From Deltaproteobacteria bacterium (lineage in GTDB: Bacteria; Desulfobacterota; Desulfomonilia; UBA1062), in the NCBI GenBank assembly GCA_029552245.1, contig JAKPDW010000025.1, forward strand, positions 304,104 through 338,092: a DNA stretch of 33,989 nucleotides. The letters run 5' to 3'. The notes under the pieces are model-generated. The model searched no databases. It was not told the origin of the DNA and saw only the letters and a program-made list of their open reading frames with translations. Shown piece after piece: positions 1 to 8,816 of this stretch. Each line of letters begins with the position of its first letter. Position 1 is the stretch's first letter. Both the position numbers and the translations under genes were made by a program.

Positions 1-470
1 AGCTCGAAGCTTACCTCGCGATCGTGGTCTCCACGGCCGGTGACGAGCGGATGCTACCGCTGACCGACACCACGCTCTACTCGGTGGACTACGACCTCGC
101 CTGGGACAGCACGCACCAGGTGCTCACCCTCACCCCGGACATCACCATCGCTGACGACGACGTGCTGATCAGTAAAGGCTTCGGCTCATACAGGCCGACA
201 GCGACCGTCACCTATGCAGCCGGATACTACGGGATCACCTTCGGCGAAGGCGCCCCGTCGCTCTCCCTTGCGGACGCGCACGGCTGCCCGTGGTGGTACG
301 GTGATTTCAGCAGCAACTACATGTCGGTGCTCTCCGGGATCCAGAGAATGATCCTCGACGATGATTACTTCGAGATCCTCGTGGGCGACGAAGATTACTA
401 CCGTGATCTGATCGATCTGATCCGTAAGAAAGGCAGACAGACCTCCTTTGCCTCGGCCAACGAGGTCTGA
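1..470 (+). CDS. Unknown protein, C-terminal part (cut by window edge)
   Basis: The reading frame is open from the left edge (third base onward) to a TGA at 468-470, so this is the last ~155 residues of a longer protein. The GTG at 24 is simply the first possible start codon inside the window; the frame reads LEAYLAIV before it. The fragment is acidic and rich in Tyr, Asp and Gly, with a central stretch YAAGYYGITFGEG and a charged C-terminal helix-like end (DLIDLIRKKGRQ). I do not recognise the family. A strong terminator begins 13 bases after the stop, so this is the last gene of its transcript. Confidence 0.6.
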   Translation, partial: LEAYLAIVVSTAGDERMLPLTDTTLYSVDYDLAWDSTHQVLTLTPDITIADDDVLISKGFGSYRPTATVTYAAGYYGITFGEGAPSLSLADAHGCPWWYGDFSSNYMSVLSGIQRMILDDDYFEILVGDEDYYRDLIDLIRKKGRQTSFASANEV

Positions 471-482
471 GACGAGAACACT

Positions 483-530
483 GCGAGGGGCGGGTGTGAT
501 ACCCGCCCCTCGCTCATTTGTATTTTCTGG
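483..530 (+). terminator. Rho-independent terminator
   Basis: A perfect 13-bp stem (GCGAGGGGCGGGT at 483-495 with ACCCGCCCCTCGC at 501-513) and a 5-base loop, followed by a T-rich tail TCATTTGTATTTT. It lies 13 bases after the stop of the first gene. Confidence 0.9.
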
Positions 531-1315
531 TTCAAGGGGGCGGCGTGAACGCGTGACACGTGAGACGACCGTTCCTTCAGCGGAGAAGAGACATCCTTTT
601 TCTTCGATACACCTGGCCCACCTTCACTGACACCACCTGGATCCGCCTTGCAGTTCAGAAGGGGAAAGACCTCGTAGAGAGCGCGAAGCACGCCCGGAGC
701 CCTCACCTGAAGCCGCAACCTCGAGGAAAGAACCCGCCGCAGGGGGACAGGCGCTCGTACAAGGGCATTGGAGGGTGAACGGCTCTGCAGATGATGATGC
801 GGGTCCTGTCTCCTCCCAACATGAGCAAGCAGGGCGTGAGAGACCGCAATCGAACGTGACTGTGGTCGGCTGACTCCGTGCCGCAGGGAGACACCCATAT
901 AAGCACCGAGGAACTGTTCGTAAGCAACCAGGGTGCCCTCGTTGACATCGCGCCCGAGGGGCTCACCCGCCTCAACGGCAGGGAATCGGCTCTCGGGTGT
1001 GGAGAGTGCTTGGTGCGAGGCGCCTCGGGGAGCTGGATCGAGACGGTCCTGTCCTCACATCAGCCTCAGCGGCATCAGAACGTGACACAAAGGATCTTGG
1101 AAAGGGAGGCGATCGGAGCTGTGCGCCTCTTCGCCTCAGGCACAAGGCTTGTGGTGTATGCCGGCACTGGGTGCCCCGCCAGGGCCCTGCGTGCGGGGGG
1201 AAGGGCTGTTGCGGCCTTTGGTCGGAGCGCCGTCTGTCTTAACCGACGATGCGGGGCCTGATGCCGGCCAAGGCCGGTCTTGCCGAAAGGGATGAAGCGT
1301 GCCTTGGGCGTGTAT
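531..1315. other. Intergenic region without a supported gene
   Basis: No reading frame here has a ribosome binding site, a recognisable product and sustained coding-like codon use. One plus frame (878-1261) shows some GC-ending codons in its first third but starts at a GTG without a Shine-Dalgarno sequence. I see no tRNA, repeat array or mobile element. Base composition is a little lower in GC around 560-660 than in the neighbouring genes. Confidence 0.5.
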
Positions 1316-2203
1316 CTATGGGCCCTTGGGTTCCGGTATGTCCATGGGCGTCCCGCCGAGCACGTCGTTCACCGCTGAGGATGCGCCTGAGAGGATTGTC
1401 CGCACGTCCGCGTCGAAGAGGTACCTCACCCTCAGCTCGAAGGTGTTCACGTACAGGAGCATGTCGTCGTTTATGGCCGATCGGTAGGTGAAGAGCACCA
1501 CGAGCCCGTTCTGCGCGAGCTTGCCCGCCGTGATGTCGAAGGGTATGAACCATTCCTCGTTCTTCCAGTCGTACCTCGCCTCTGGCGAGAAGGTGAGGAA
1601 CCAGGAGCCGGGCAGGTCGATGTTCAGCATGGGCTGGAAGACGGTCTGGCTGATGTGCGGGTAGCCCTCGTACCCGGCCACGTCGAAGGCGTGGCCGAGA
1701 CGGGCGCCGCACCAGGCGCCCTGCATCCAGCCCCCCAGGTCGTACCTGGCGCCGAGCGTGGGCACGAGCTGGTGCCTGCCGGTGCCGAGCTCGTCTTTGG
1801 ACGCTGAAGGCGGTATCCACTGGGCGCCTGCTGCCCAGGTCCACCCGCCCTCGGGCGGGGCGATCACGAGCCCTTCGAGGACGACCTCCGAGAAGCCCTT
1901 GAGCCTCCTTCCGTAAGGGTTCTTCCTGGTCGCGCCCTTGATCCAGGTATAGGGCTGCTCCGCGCTGATGGAGGCCTTCCAGAGGCCCTCTAGGGTGCAG
2001 GGCAGGCTCGCCTTTGCCACGATGGACTCGCTCCATGCATCGGCGATCATGTCCATGTGCACCACCCCGAGCTCGAGCTTGCCCGTGGGCCGCGTGAAGT
2101 CCTGGCCAGTGTTGTCCGCCGGTTCCTGCGCGAGCGCGAGGCTCCAGGATACGCAAAGGATCATGAAGACAGCGAGAACGAGGTGCGAGTGGGCCTTGTG
2201 CAT
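1316..2203 (-). CDS. Exported outer-membrane-like protein of unknown function
   Basis: A 295-residue protein with a clear signal peptide (LVLAVFMILCVSWSLALAQE, cleavage near residue 26). The rest is a run of alternating amphipathic strands rich in Trp, Tyr and Gly (WTWAAGAQWIPP, GARYDLGGWMQGAWCGARLG, SWFLTFSPEARYDW), as in outer-membrane beta-barrels and the transporter-like MetA-pathway phenol degradation family. This class assignment is inference from composition and strand pattern. The start is supported by GAGAGGAGGATCACCCC directly before the ATG. A promoter with an extended -10 lies about 60 bases upstream. It stands alone, so its partner system cannot be named. Confidence 0.75.
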   Translation of the reverse strand: MHKAHSHLVLAVFMILCVSWSLALAQEPADNTGQDFTRPTGKLELGVVHMDMIADAWSESIVAKASLPCTLEGLWKASISAEQPYTWIKGATRKNPYGRRLKGFSEVVLEGLVIAPPEGGWTWAAGAQWIPPSASKDELGTGRHQLVPTLGARYDLGGWMQGAWCGARLGHAFDVAGYEGYPHISQTVFQPMLNIDLPGSWFLTFSPEARYDWKNEEWFIPFDITAGKLAQNGLVVLFTYRSAINDDMLLYVNTFELRVRYLFDADVRTILSGASSAVNDVLGGTPMDIPEPKGP

Positions 2204-2262
2204 GGGGTGATCCTCCTCTCTCAGCGTTGGAATGGCATGCGAGGCTCGATGGCCTGTATGTC

Positions 2263-2291
2263 AGAATAGCAAGGTTTTGATGCGAGGGCAA
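2263..2291 (-). promoter_or_regulatory. Sigma70-like promoter for the 1316-2203 gene
   Basis: On the minus strand TTGCCC (2286-2291) is followed after 17 bases by TATTCT (2263-2268), with TG one base before the -10 hexamer (extended -10). It lies about 60 bases upstream of the start codon. Confidence 0.55.
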
Positions 2292-2691
2292 CGAAAGCAG
2301 GCCATAAAAGGCATTCCTCCACCTGTGAGCATGAAACCCTCTTTCGCCATCTCCTGCATGCGCCTACCGGCCGCATCTCCCGAGACGCGAACTGACCCTT
2401 GAGGCCGAGCGCTGCGGCCGCTGCCCGGGGCACCGCCGCTGCATGCCGCTTCTTGAGACCGGGCGTCTCGTGTTTGTCCGGGTGCGTCACGAGAGAGCCC
2501 TCAGGGATGATATCAAGGCGGAATCTCGCCCAAGGTCACGCTCTTCCTGTATATGCTGAAGGACAAGCAATTTACGCCCTATCGTGCCGCCCCGCACGCA
2601 ACGGCGGCACACACGGGAAGGGCCGGCACATCACGGGGTGGTCGACACCGCCGCACGTTACGCGAGACGGGTGGCGGTGAGGACGCTCAAG
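2292..2691. other. Intergenic region, nothing recognised
   Basis: 400 bases between the promoter of the outer-membrane-like gene and the stop of the next minus-strand gene. Short open frames lack ribosome binding sites and recognisable products. No strong hairpin with a T-tract was seen. Confidence 0.5.
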
Positions 2692-3918
2692 CTAGCGGCA
2701 TGCCTCAATGAAGCACGTCTCGGCCCCTGCCCAGGAACCGTCGTCCCCCCGGGTCTCCTCGGGTGGGGCGCTCACACGGAACCGTCCGAGTTCCTGGGTG
2801 GAGAAGCTCACGAGACCTCCTTCCACGAGGGTATCCTCGATGGGGACCCACAGGCCTCGATCCTCGTCGTAGATCTCCACCAAGGCCGCCGCTTCCTGCC
2901 AGGGGATCGTCACCACCGCCGGTGATGCCAGCTCGAGGCCGTAGGGCAGGATGTCGAAGGTGAGACTGGCAGGGTCTGAGGTCGCGACCGCGGACGGCGC
3001 GGGCGCAAAGGATCCGCCCCTGCAGAGGGCCAGAGGCCTGGCCTCGTCCGTGGCGCCGGTCCCGAAGGCGACGACCGCCCCTGTCGTCATGTCCGCAAGG
3101 ACCGCATGCAGGCCCGGATCATACGAACAGATGTCGCAGATCTCGGATGCAACCGAGATCCTCAGGACGTGGTCGATCTCGAGCGCCTCGTCGAAGGCGA
3201 CGTACAAAAACGATCCCGGCTCTCCAGGCGTCACGATCCCGTCCTCTATCTCAGGGTACGTGTCGCTGAGCGGGAAGAAGAGGAAGCTCCCGTCCGGATA
3301 CAGCACGCTGAGGTCGAATGCCTGGTCCACCTCGAGGATCACGTCCCGGACGGGATACGCCCTGGTGAGGGCAGCCGCGTACAGTCCCGCCTGGTCGATC
3401 AGCGGCGCTCCCTCGGGATACGCCCCTGAAGGTGCGGATGCCGATGCCACCGAGCTGAAGCTCCCCAGGCCGTACAACGGCACCTCGGGGCCGAGCCCGA
3501 ACAGGGTCATGAGATCGCGCTGCAGACGCTCGAGAGCGGCTGCGATCTCGTCGATGACGCCCGAGGAAGAACCGGAACCGCCCGAACTCCCGCCCGAGCC
3601 CGCAGGGGATGACGGGACGCTGAGACGCACCTCGTCCGAGTACGGGCTCTCGTTCCCCGAGAAGTCGAACGCCTTGAGGGCGAAGTAGTAGGTCGCGCCC
3701 GGTGAGAGGTCGGCGATGTCGATGGAGGTGATGCGGCCGATGGTGATGGTCTTCGTGTACGCCCGGCTGGACGTGCCGACGAACACGCGGTACCCCTCGA
3801 GGTCCGGCTCGGTGTTCGGGCTCCAGCTCAGGCGGGCGGTGGCGGCAGGGGTGTCGATGGGCATACCTAGGCATGCAAGCACACCGATCAGGATGACCGC
3901 CCTCTTCGAACCCCTCAT
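2692..3918 (-). CDS. Exported fibronectin type III domain protein
   Basis: A 408-residue protein starting MRGSKRAVILIG. I chose the ATG at 3916-3918 because AAGGGG lies just upstream and a signal sequence follows at once (ILIGVLACLGMPIDTPAATA, cleavage near residue 26); the frame stays open 50 codons further upstream but that part looks non-coding. Residues ~27-105 form one fibronectin type III domain (LSWSPNTEPDLEGYRVFVGT, then YYFALKAFDFSGNESPYSDEV). A Gly/Ser linker (GSGGSSGGSGSSSG) follows, then a C-terminal region with two strand-rich parts; the last (VVTIPW, LVEIYDEDRGLWVPIED, FSTQELGRFRV) resembles ZU5-like beta domains found in bacterial surface proteins. Probably periplasmic or cell-surface; ligand unknown. 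Confidence 0.75.
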   Translation of the reverse strand: MRGSKRAVILIGVLACLGMPIDTPAATARLSWSPNTEPDLEGYRVFVGTSSRAYTKTITIGRITSIDIADLSPGATYYFALKAFDFSGNESPYSDEVRLSVPSSPAGSGGSSGGSGSSSGVIDEIAAALERLQRDLMTLFGLGPEVPLYGLGSFSSVASASAPSGAYPEGAPLIDQAGLYAAALTRAYPVRDVILEVDQAFDLSVLYPDGSFLFFPLSDTYPEIEDGIVTPGEPGSFLYVAFDEALEIDHVLRISVASEICDICSYDPGLHAVLADMTTGAVVAFGTGATDEARPLALCRGGSFAPAPSAVATSDPASLTFDILPYGLELASPAVVTIPWQEAAALVEIYDEDRGLWVPIEDTLVEGGLVSFSTQELGRFRVSAPPEETRGDDGSWAGAETCFIEACR

Positions 3919-3978
3919 ACGACCCCTTGCGAGGTGACTGCACTCTGTGTCACCTATCTCCGACAAAGGCAGGCGAAA

Positions 3979-4005
3979 GTCAAGGCCCTTGACGGTGCAT
4001 GCACC
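3979..4005. promoter_or_regulatory. Two abutting palindromes upstream of the fibronectin-domain gene
   Basis: GTCAAGGCCCTTGAC (3979-3993, 7-bp arms around a central C) is followed immediately by the perfect 12-bp palindrome GGTGCATGCACC (3994-4005). They lie 61-87 bases upstream of the start at 3918. On the minus strand the first palindrome contains TTGACT, a possible -35, but the matching -10 (GAGATA, 17 bases on) is weak. A repressor or activator site is plausible; no regulator is encoded nearby. Confidence 0.35.
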
Positions 4006-4510
4006 AGGTGTGGCGGCCGTGAAAGGGCAAGGCCGCTTGCGCACGCCTGCCTTTCCGCCGCTTTCCATTCACGCTCGTGGTCCGCGCCTCTCCCAGGATG
4101 CGGGCATCGTGCGGGTGCCGCAAAAAGGGCGGCCGGGGGTGGCGGGACTCCTCGACGAAATACCGGAAAGCGGCCCTGTCTTGGCCGGCAGGTGATGTTT
4201 TCTCGATACCGGCGGTCGCCCTGGTGGTTTGGGTTCCAGGCACGCCCGGCATTCAGCGATGCCCTTGCGGTTCCCGCCCGAGGCTGTCTGCCGCCACAGG
4301 TTCATGCCAAGGCCCCTTAAGGCCCCGGCCGGGCGGCCGCTGATCCTCGAGGTACCCCCGTGGGCCGGTTTGCGGCCTTCAAGGCGGGATCGAGCCGTTC
4401 GGCGTATGTGTGGGGCTCGTGTCGGAGTCCCGCGGCCCGTGCGATGTCCGGTCCCTGTGGTGCGGCCCGCCCGAGACGGCCTGCCGGCGCCGGGTCGTGC
4501 CGAGGGTTTC
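4006..4510. other. Intergenic region, nothing recognised
   Basis: About 500 GC-rich bases between the FGGY kinase stop and the palindromes. Open frames here have no ribosome binding site or family features. It contains a short direct repeat AAGGCCCCTTAAGGCCCC near 4313. No convincing terminator for the kinase gene was found. Confidence 0.45.
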
Positions 4511-6070
4511 TCAGACCTCGGCCGGGTAGCCCGTGATCTTCGCGATGGTCTTGTTCACGGGCCCGAGCACCTCGTAGAGCCTGAGGTACACCTCTCGAAA
4601 GAGCCTGTCGTAGGTGAGGGTGTTCCTCTCGTCGGGCGTGAATTTCCTGCCGGTCTTCACCATGGCCCTGACGGCCTCCTCGATGGAGCCGTACACGCCC
4701 GTGGCCACCGCCGTGTCGATGGCCGCGCCGAGGGCGGAGATCTCGGACGTGGCCATGCGGTAGACCGGGAGACCGAACATGTCGGATGCGATCTGCACCG
4801 CCACGTCGCTCTTGGACCCGCCACCGCCCACGCGGATCTCCCTGAAGCGCACGCCTATCCTCTTCTGGACGATGCCTGCCAGCCGCCTGAGCTCGAAGCC
4901 GATGCCCTCGAGGATGGCCCTGTAGATGTGGGCGCGGGTGTGCACGTCCCCGAACCCGACGATGGAGCCCTTGGCCGAGCGGTTGTAGACCATGGGCGAC
5001 CAGTACGGCTGGAGAACGAGCCCCATGGACCCGGGCGGTATGCGGCTCACAACCTCGTCGAAGACCACCTCGGGGGCCACGTTCCTGCGCTCGGCCTCGA
5101 TCGCCTCCCGCATGCCGAACTCCTGCTTGAACCACGTCACCATCCAGAAGCCCCGGTAGATGAACATCTCGATGTCCCAGGCGCCGGGGACCGCGGACGG
5201 CCACGTGAAGAACCGCATCTTGCCGTCCTTGATGTATTTCCTCGTGATGGTGTGCATGGCGGTGGCCGTGCCGAAGCTGATCTCGGCGATCTCCGGGTCG
5301 ATGGCGCCCGCGCCCAGAAGCTCGCTCTGCTTGTCGCCCGCGCCCACCACCAGGGGCAGCCCCTCGGGCAGGCCCGTCTCCCGGGAGGCCTGGGCGGTGA
5401 TCCTCCCGAGCGCCTCGTCGGGCCTGAAGAGCTTCACGCAGTGGCGCTTCTCGATGCCCAAGGGGTCGTAGGCCAGAGAGAGCGGGTGCCAGCGGAGCCT
5501 GTTGTACTCGAAGGGCCAGATGCCGGTGACCATGCCCACCGAGTCGTGGAACTCGCCGGTGAGCTTGCGCACGAAGAAACCGGATGCCTGCACGAACTTG
5601 TGGGTCTTCCTGTAGACCTCAGGCTCGTTGAGCCTGATCCACAGGAAGATCGAGTGCCGTCGGGCGTACTCCATGGCGGAGCTCAGCCCGGCAACCGCAA
5701 AGAGGGCCTTCGCGAGCGGGCTCATGGGAGGCGGGTCGTCGACGGTCCGCTGGTCGAGCCAGATGATGGCCGGCCTCAAGGCCTCGCCCCGCTCGTCCAT
5801 GGGGATGACCGTGCTCCGCTGGGTGGTGAGGCCGACGCCCGCGATCAGGCTCTTGTCGATGTCGGTCTTTCTCATGAGCTCGCCTGTCACCGTGCAGAGC
5901 TTGGACCAGTAGTCCTCGGTGCTCTGTTCGGCCCACCCGGGCCTGAGCGAGGTGTAGGGCTCGAAGGTGCGCTGCTCGATGGCGAGCTCGTTGCCCTCGA
6001 TGTCGAAGAGCACCGCCCTGATGCTCTGGGTACCCGAGTCGATGGAGACGATGTAGCGCTTTTCGGCCAT
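4511..6070 (-). CDS. FGGY-family carbohydrate kinase
   Basis: A 519-residue sugar kinase that should transfer the ATP gamma-phosphate to a sugar or polyol in the cytoplasm. The N-terminal phosphate-binding motif is SIDSGTQSIRAVLFD, the first ATPase-fold domain runs to about residue 250, and the probable catalytic Asp is in GAGDKQSELLGAG. The second domain has ISFGTATAMHT and the FGGY C-terminal signature region (RVGGGGSKSDVAVQIASDMF). Length fits xylulokinase/glycerol kinase relatives, but I cannot assign the substrate. The start at 6068-6070 follows GGGAGGGG; an in-frame ATG four codons upstream overlaps that ribosome binding site and is less likely. The gene is single, with its own promoter. 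Confidence 0.9.
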   Translation of the reverse strand: MAEKRYIVSIDSGTQSIRAVLFDIEGNELAIEQRTFEPYTSLRPGWAEQSTEDYWSKLCTVTGELMRKTDIDKSLIAGVGLTTQRSTVIPMDERGEALRPAIIWLDQRTVDDPPPMSPLAKALFAVAGLSSAMEYARRHSIFLWIRLNEPEVYRKTHKFVQASGFFVRKLTGEFHDSVGMVTGIWPFEYNRLRWHPLSLAYDPLGIEKRHCVKLFRPDEALGRITAQASRETGLPEGLPLVVGAGDKQSELLGAGAIDPEIAEISFGTATAMHTITRKYIKDGKMRFFTWPSAVPGAWDIEMFIYRGFWMVTWFKQEFGMREAIEAERRNVAPEVVFDEVVSRIPPGSMGLVLQPYWSPMVYNRSAKGSIVGFGDVHTRAHIYRAILEGIGFELRRLAGIVQKRIGVRFREIRVGGGGSKSDVAVQIASDMFGLPVYRMATSEISALGAAIDTAVATGVYGSIEEAVRAMVKTGRKFTPDERNTLTYDRLFREVYLRLYEVLGPVNKTIAKITGYPAEV

Positions 6071-6125
6071 GGCCCCTCCCATACGATCTCATGACACGGC
6101 TCGGAGACGTTGCCGGTTTCGGCCC

Positions 6126-6154
6126 ATTGTAGCACGCGCATGCTCGATGGGGAA
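6126..6154 (-). promoter_or_regulatory. Sigma70-like promoter for the FGGY kinase
   Basis: Minus strand: TTCCCC (6149-6154), 17-base spacer, TACAAT (6126-6131, five of six consensus bases). It lies 56 bases upstream of the start codon. Confidence 0.5.
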
Positions 6155-6247
6155 CCTCGATCTCCCTCAGATGCACACGGGCCTGCCGCACAAGGCGGGC
6201 AGGTTCCGGGACCCGAGGGCCCGCGGGCGAGGCAGGCTTGCGCGGGG

Positions 6248-6396
6248 ACCTGTCCCGCATGTGCATGGGCACGATGGACGGTTTGCCGCCGGGAAGAGGG
6301 ACGGGATCATCTGATCCGTATGTGCGCGGGCACGATACAGGGTTCGCCGATCACAGAGACGAGCGTCTACCTTTCCCGTATTCGAGCGGGCACGAC
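6248..6396. repeat. Three degenerate 28-bp repeats, probable relic of a type I-E-like CRISPR array
   Basis: Copies lie at 6248-6275, 6309-6336 and 6369-6396, separated by unrelated 33- and 32-base stretches (period 61 and 60). Copies 1 and 2 agree at 22 of 28 positions; copies 2 and 3, and 1 and 3, at 20 of 28. The shared core reads CCCGTATGTGCGCGGGCACG, with CCCG and CGGG able to pair. The design (28-base hairpin repeat, 32-33 base spacers) and the core resemble type I-E repeats; one plus frame reads LIRMCAGTI, close to the peptides such repeats give when translated. There are no cas genes, no AT-rich leader and no fourth copy at the expected position (~6429). If CRISPR, it is decayed; chance or another small palindromic element is the alternative. 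Confidence 0.4.
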
Positions 6397-6600
6397 AACC
6401 ACGCAGTGACCTGGGGCCGAAAGCCTCCTCGTGCATCGGCCGTCGGCCCCCTTCTGCGCCGCAGGCGGGCGAGGCAGTTGTGAGGGGTCTTGGGGCCTTG
6501 CGCCTTTGGCTGAACGCCAAAGACATGCCCGGCAGGCTGGCGTGGCCGTGCCGGCGGGTCTTTCAACCGTGGCCCGGCCGCAGCGGGCCTCACCCCCGTC

Positions 6601-7674
6601 TCAGGCGGACACGATCCGGCCGAGGGGTTCCATCCTCTCGGGGAGGGTGCCGTTTTCGAGCATCTCGAGGAACTCCTCCCCGAGCGCCCTGGATGCATCG
6701 GCAACCGTCCGCCAGAAACGGATGCGTTCCTCGTCCCTGCCCCAGAAAATCCGGAAGTCTTCACGCGACGGTATGCGGGATGAGGGCAGGCTCGAGACGA
6801 AGCCTCGAGACGGGCAGAGCAGGATCACGTTCGACATGTCGCCCGAGCTCGGTTTTCTCCAGGAGAGGGGCTTGTCGAACCACCCCGGGGTGATCCGGTT
6901 CGTGTAGTGGGGGTAGAGCACGATCCCGCTCGAGCAAAACGGGATGGCCAGGTGGTAGTCGAGGATGCCCGCGTCCCTGTACGTGCCGACAGGCGCGCCC
7001 TCGATGCCTCGCACCCCCTCCATGAGCACGGGCATGGACCCTGAGGCCATGACCGCCTGGGCGAGGTTCGCGGGCGTGAGCCCGACCCGCTCGAGGGGGA
7101 ACCCCTCGAGGTGTGCGTACGGGGGCAGGTCCCTGGGGTCGTGAAAGAGAACCCGGGTGAAGAAGAGCCCCAGGGCCCTCCTGGCCGCGGCGTTCAACAG
7201 GGCCGTGGCGGCCATGAGGGCTGTGAGGATGCGCCTGTTCTCGGTCGTAAACGCGCCCGTGCACCTCACAGCCAGCAGGCTCAGGCGCGCGTGCGGGTGG
7301 GAGAGCGCCCGGGTGGACCCGTTCCCCTCGAGCGCGGCGTCGATGAACTTCCGGATCTCCCTGCTCGCCTCGCTCGGCGTGGGGACCGTCGAGAAGCGCT
7401 GCGCGAGGTAGGCCTCCTTGAAACGCCTGTGGGCGTCCATGCCCTGGGCGAGCGCCGCGAATCTCCACGCGCCCACCGAGGAGCCGAGGAGGAAGACCGG
7501 GGAGGCCCGGTCCATGAGCCACGACGAGAAGACGGCCTCGTCCAGGCCGCAGAGCACGAGCCACTTGGGGCCGCCTGCAGCCCCGGCCACCACCTTCACC
7601 ATGTCCGGCTGCAGGCCGTTCTCCCGGACGAGCCTGAGGGCCGAAGGGCCTGCGTACACTCTGAGCGTCCTCAC
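6601..7674 (-). CDS. Patatin-like phospholipase family protein
   Basis: A 357-residue protein with the patatin layout: Gly-rich oxyanion-hole segment AGAAGGPKWLVL (residues ~29-40), nucleophile elbow GSSVGAWR (GxSxG), and the catalytic Asp in YRDAGILDYH. The family consists of Ser-Asp dyad acyl hydrolases acting on membrane or storage lipids; the substrate here is unknown. No signal peptide or membrane segment is seen, so it is probably cytoplasmic. I chose the GTG at 7672-7674 because AAGGAAAGGA lies upstream and homology-like sequence (VRTLRVYAGPSALRL) begins there; the frame stays open another 65 codons of Arg/Gly-rich, non-coding-looking sequence. It is a single gene. Another possibility is an inactive relative, but both dyad residues are present. 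Confidence 0.85.
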   Translation of the reverse strand: MRTLRVYAGPSALRLVRENGLQPDMVKVVAGAAGGPKWLVLCGLDEAVFSSWLMDRASPVFLLGSSVGAWRFAALAQGMDAHRRFKEAYLAQRFSTVPTPSEASREIRKFIDAALEGNGSTRALSHPHARLSLLAVRCTGAFTTENRRILTALMAATALLNAAARRALGLFFTRVLFHDPRDLPPYAHLEGFPLERVGLTPANLAQAVMASGSMPVLMEGVRGIEGAPVGTYRDAGILDYHLAIPFCSSGIVLYPHYTNRITPGWFDKPLSWRKPSSGDMSNVILLCPSRGFVSSLPSSRIPSREDFRIFWGRDEERIRFWRTVADASRALGEEFLEMLENGTLPERMEPLGRIVSA

Positions 7675-8372
7675 GCGGGTTCCTTTCCTTGTCTCGTGAT
7701 CCCCTGACCTTGCCGGAGCTCTCGAGGGCGATGCCCTGCCGAGTCCCGCACGTCCCCGGTGCAGGGCGCGCCACACCCTGTGCCCCCACAGGCCCCCCCG
7801 GCGGCGGGAAGGGGAGCGGCCCGATGGTCGACCCCGCCGGGGATGCGGGGTGAGTGGCCATCCCCCCACGCCGGGGTGAGGGGCCCCGCCCGTTGAGGCG
7901 GTCTCGCTTTGCGCCCGAGCTCCGCCTTTTCGGTACCCCGGGTGTTACCACACGGCATGTCTCGTTGCCAGGGAAACGTGACGTTCCAGGAGAAGGCCGG
8001 GGCACGGGGCCTTTGCCATGGGCTATGACCCGTGCGTCTCCGCCGGTGGGAACCACCCGAGGCCGTGCTGCATAGCCTTGATGCGGCCCCTTGACCCGGC
8101 GCGCCGGTAGCCCTCTGGCCGGCCGGCTTCTCTGACGAGGGCCGAAGGCGCCCCCTGGGGCAGGGCGTGAAGGGATTCCTTCCCGACCAGGGGCGTGCCG
8201 GAAGAGGACCGAGGGGTTTGGACCCCACAAGACGCGTGAGACGCTCGAAAACGAATCGAGACCCCTTCGTCATGGGGTTTCGAGGCGCGATCCTCAAGGA
8301 CGATTTGTTGTTGTGGGCGGGGGCGTGTTCTGCTAACTTCAGGTGATCGACCATCGAAAGGGGGTGCGGATC
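7675..8372. other. Intergenic region between divergent genes, nothing recognised
   Basis: About 700 very GC-rich bases between the lipase (minus) and the FKBP gene (plus). Open frames here look like compositional artefacts. A weak candidate promoter for the FKBP gene is TTGTTG (8307-8312) with an extended-10-like TGCTAACTT (8331-8339). No repeat, RNA gene or mobile element was recognised. Confidence 0.45.
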
Positions 8373-8816
8373 GTGCCGACACCCAGGACCGCCCGGCAGG
8401 GCGACAAGGTCAAGGTCCACTACAGAGGCAGGCTCGAGGACGGGTTCGAGTTCGACACGTCCGTGGGCAGAGAGCCGCTCGTGTTCATCATCGGCTCGGG
8501 TGACGTGATCCCCGGGTTCGAGGATGGGACGACGGGCATGTCCGTGGGCGAGATCAAGACCATCACCATAGAACCCGATCAGGCCTACGGGGAGCATCGG
8601 GACGAGCTCCTCGTCGAGATGCCCTGGGAGTATTTCCCCGAAGACATCGTGCCCGAGGTGGGCATGCAGCTCAAGCTCGTGGACGAGAGCGGCGAGGAGA
8701 TCCCGGTGACCGTGGTCAACGTGGACGAGGAGGCGGTGACGCTGGACGCCAACCACCCGCTCGCAGGGCACAGGCTCACCTTCGACATAGAGCTCCTCGA
8801 GATCATGGAGGTGTGA
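8373..8816 (+). CDS. SlyD-like FKBP-type peptidyl-prolyl cis-trans isomerase
   Basis: A 147-residue cytoplasmic folding helper that should isomerise peptidyl-proline bonds and act as a chaperone. The FKBP fold is interrupted by an insert-in-flap domain, the SlyD arrangement: VKVHYRGRLEDGFEFDTS, PLVFIIGSGDVIPGFEDG and the flap-side ITIEPDQAYGEHRDELL, then the insert, then the returning strands LAGHRLTFDIELLEI. The His/Cys-rich metal-binding tail of E. coli SlyD is missing; the protein ends after IMEV. The GTG at 8373 is preferred because AAAGGGGG precedes it at normal spacing; in-frame GTG codons at 8343 and 8364 are less well placed. Single gene, convergent with the TRAP operon. Confidence 0.9.
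   Translation: MPTPRTARQGDKVKVHYRGRLEDGFEFDTSVGREPLVFIIGSGDVIPGFEDGTTGMSVGEIKTITIEPDQAYGEHRDELLVEMPWEYFPEDIVPEVGMQLKLVDESGEEIPVTVVNVDEEAVTLDANHPLAGHRLTFDIELLEIMEV

Noticed and set aside
878-1261. A 127-codon plus frame with partly coding-like codon use
   Set aside because: It starts at a GTG without a Shine-Dalgarno sequence, codon use decays after the first third, and I recognise no family. A gene fragment is possible but not supported.
2500-2680. Frame reading LFLYMLKDKQFTPYRAA as a possible transposase fragment
   Set aside because: Too short and without recognisable transposase motifs or inverted repeats.
6571-6589. Hairpin GGCCCG/CGGGCC after the lipase gene as a terminator
   Set aside because: Only 6 bp and no T-tract on the minus strand.
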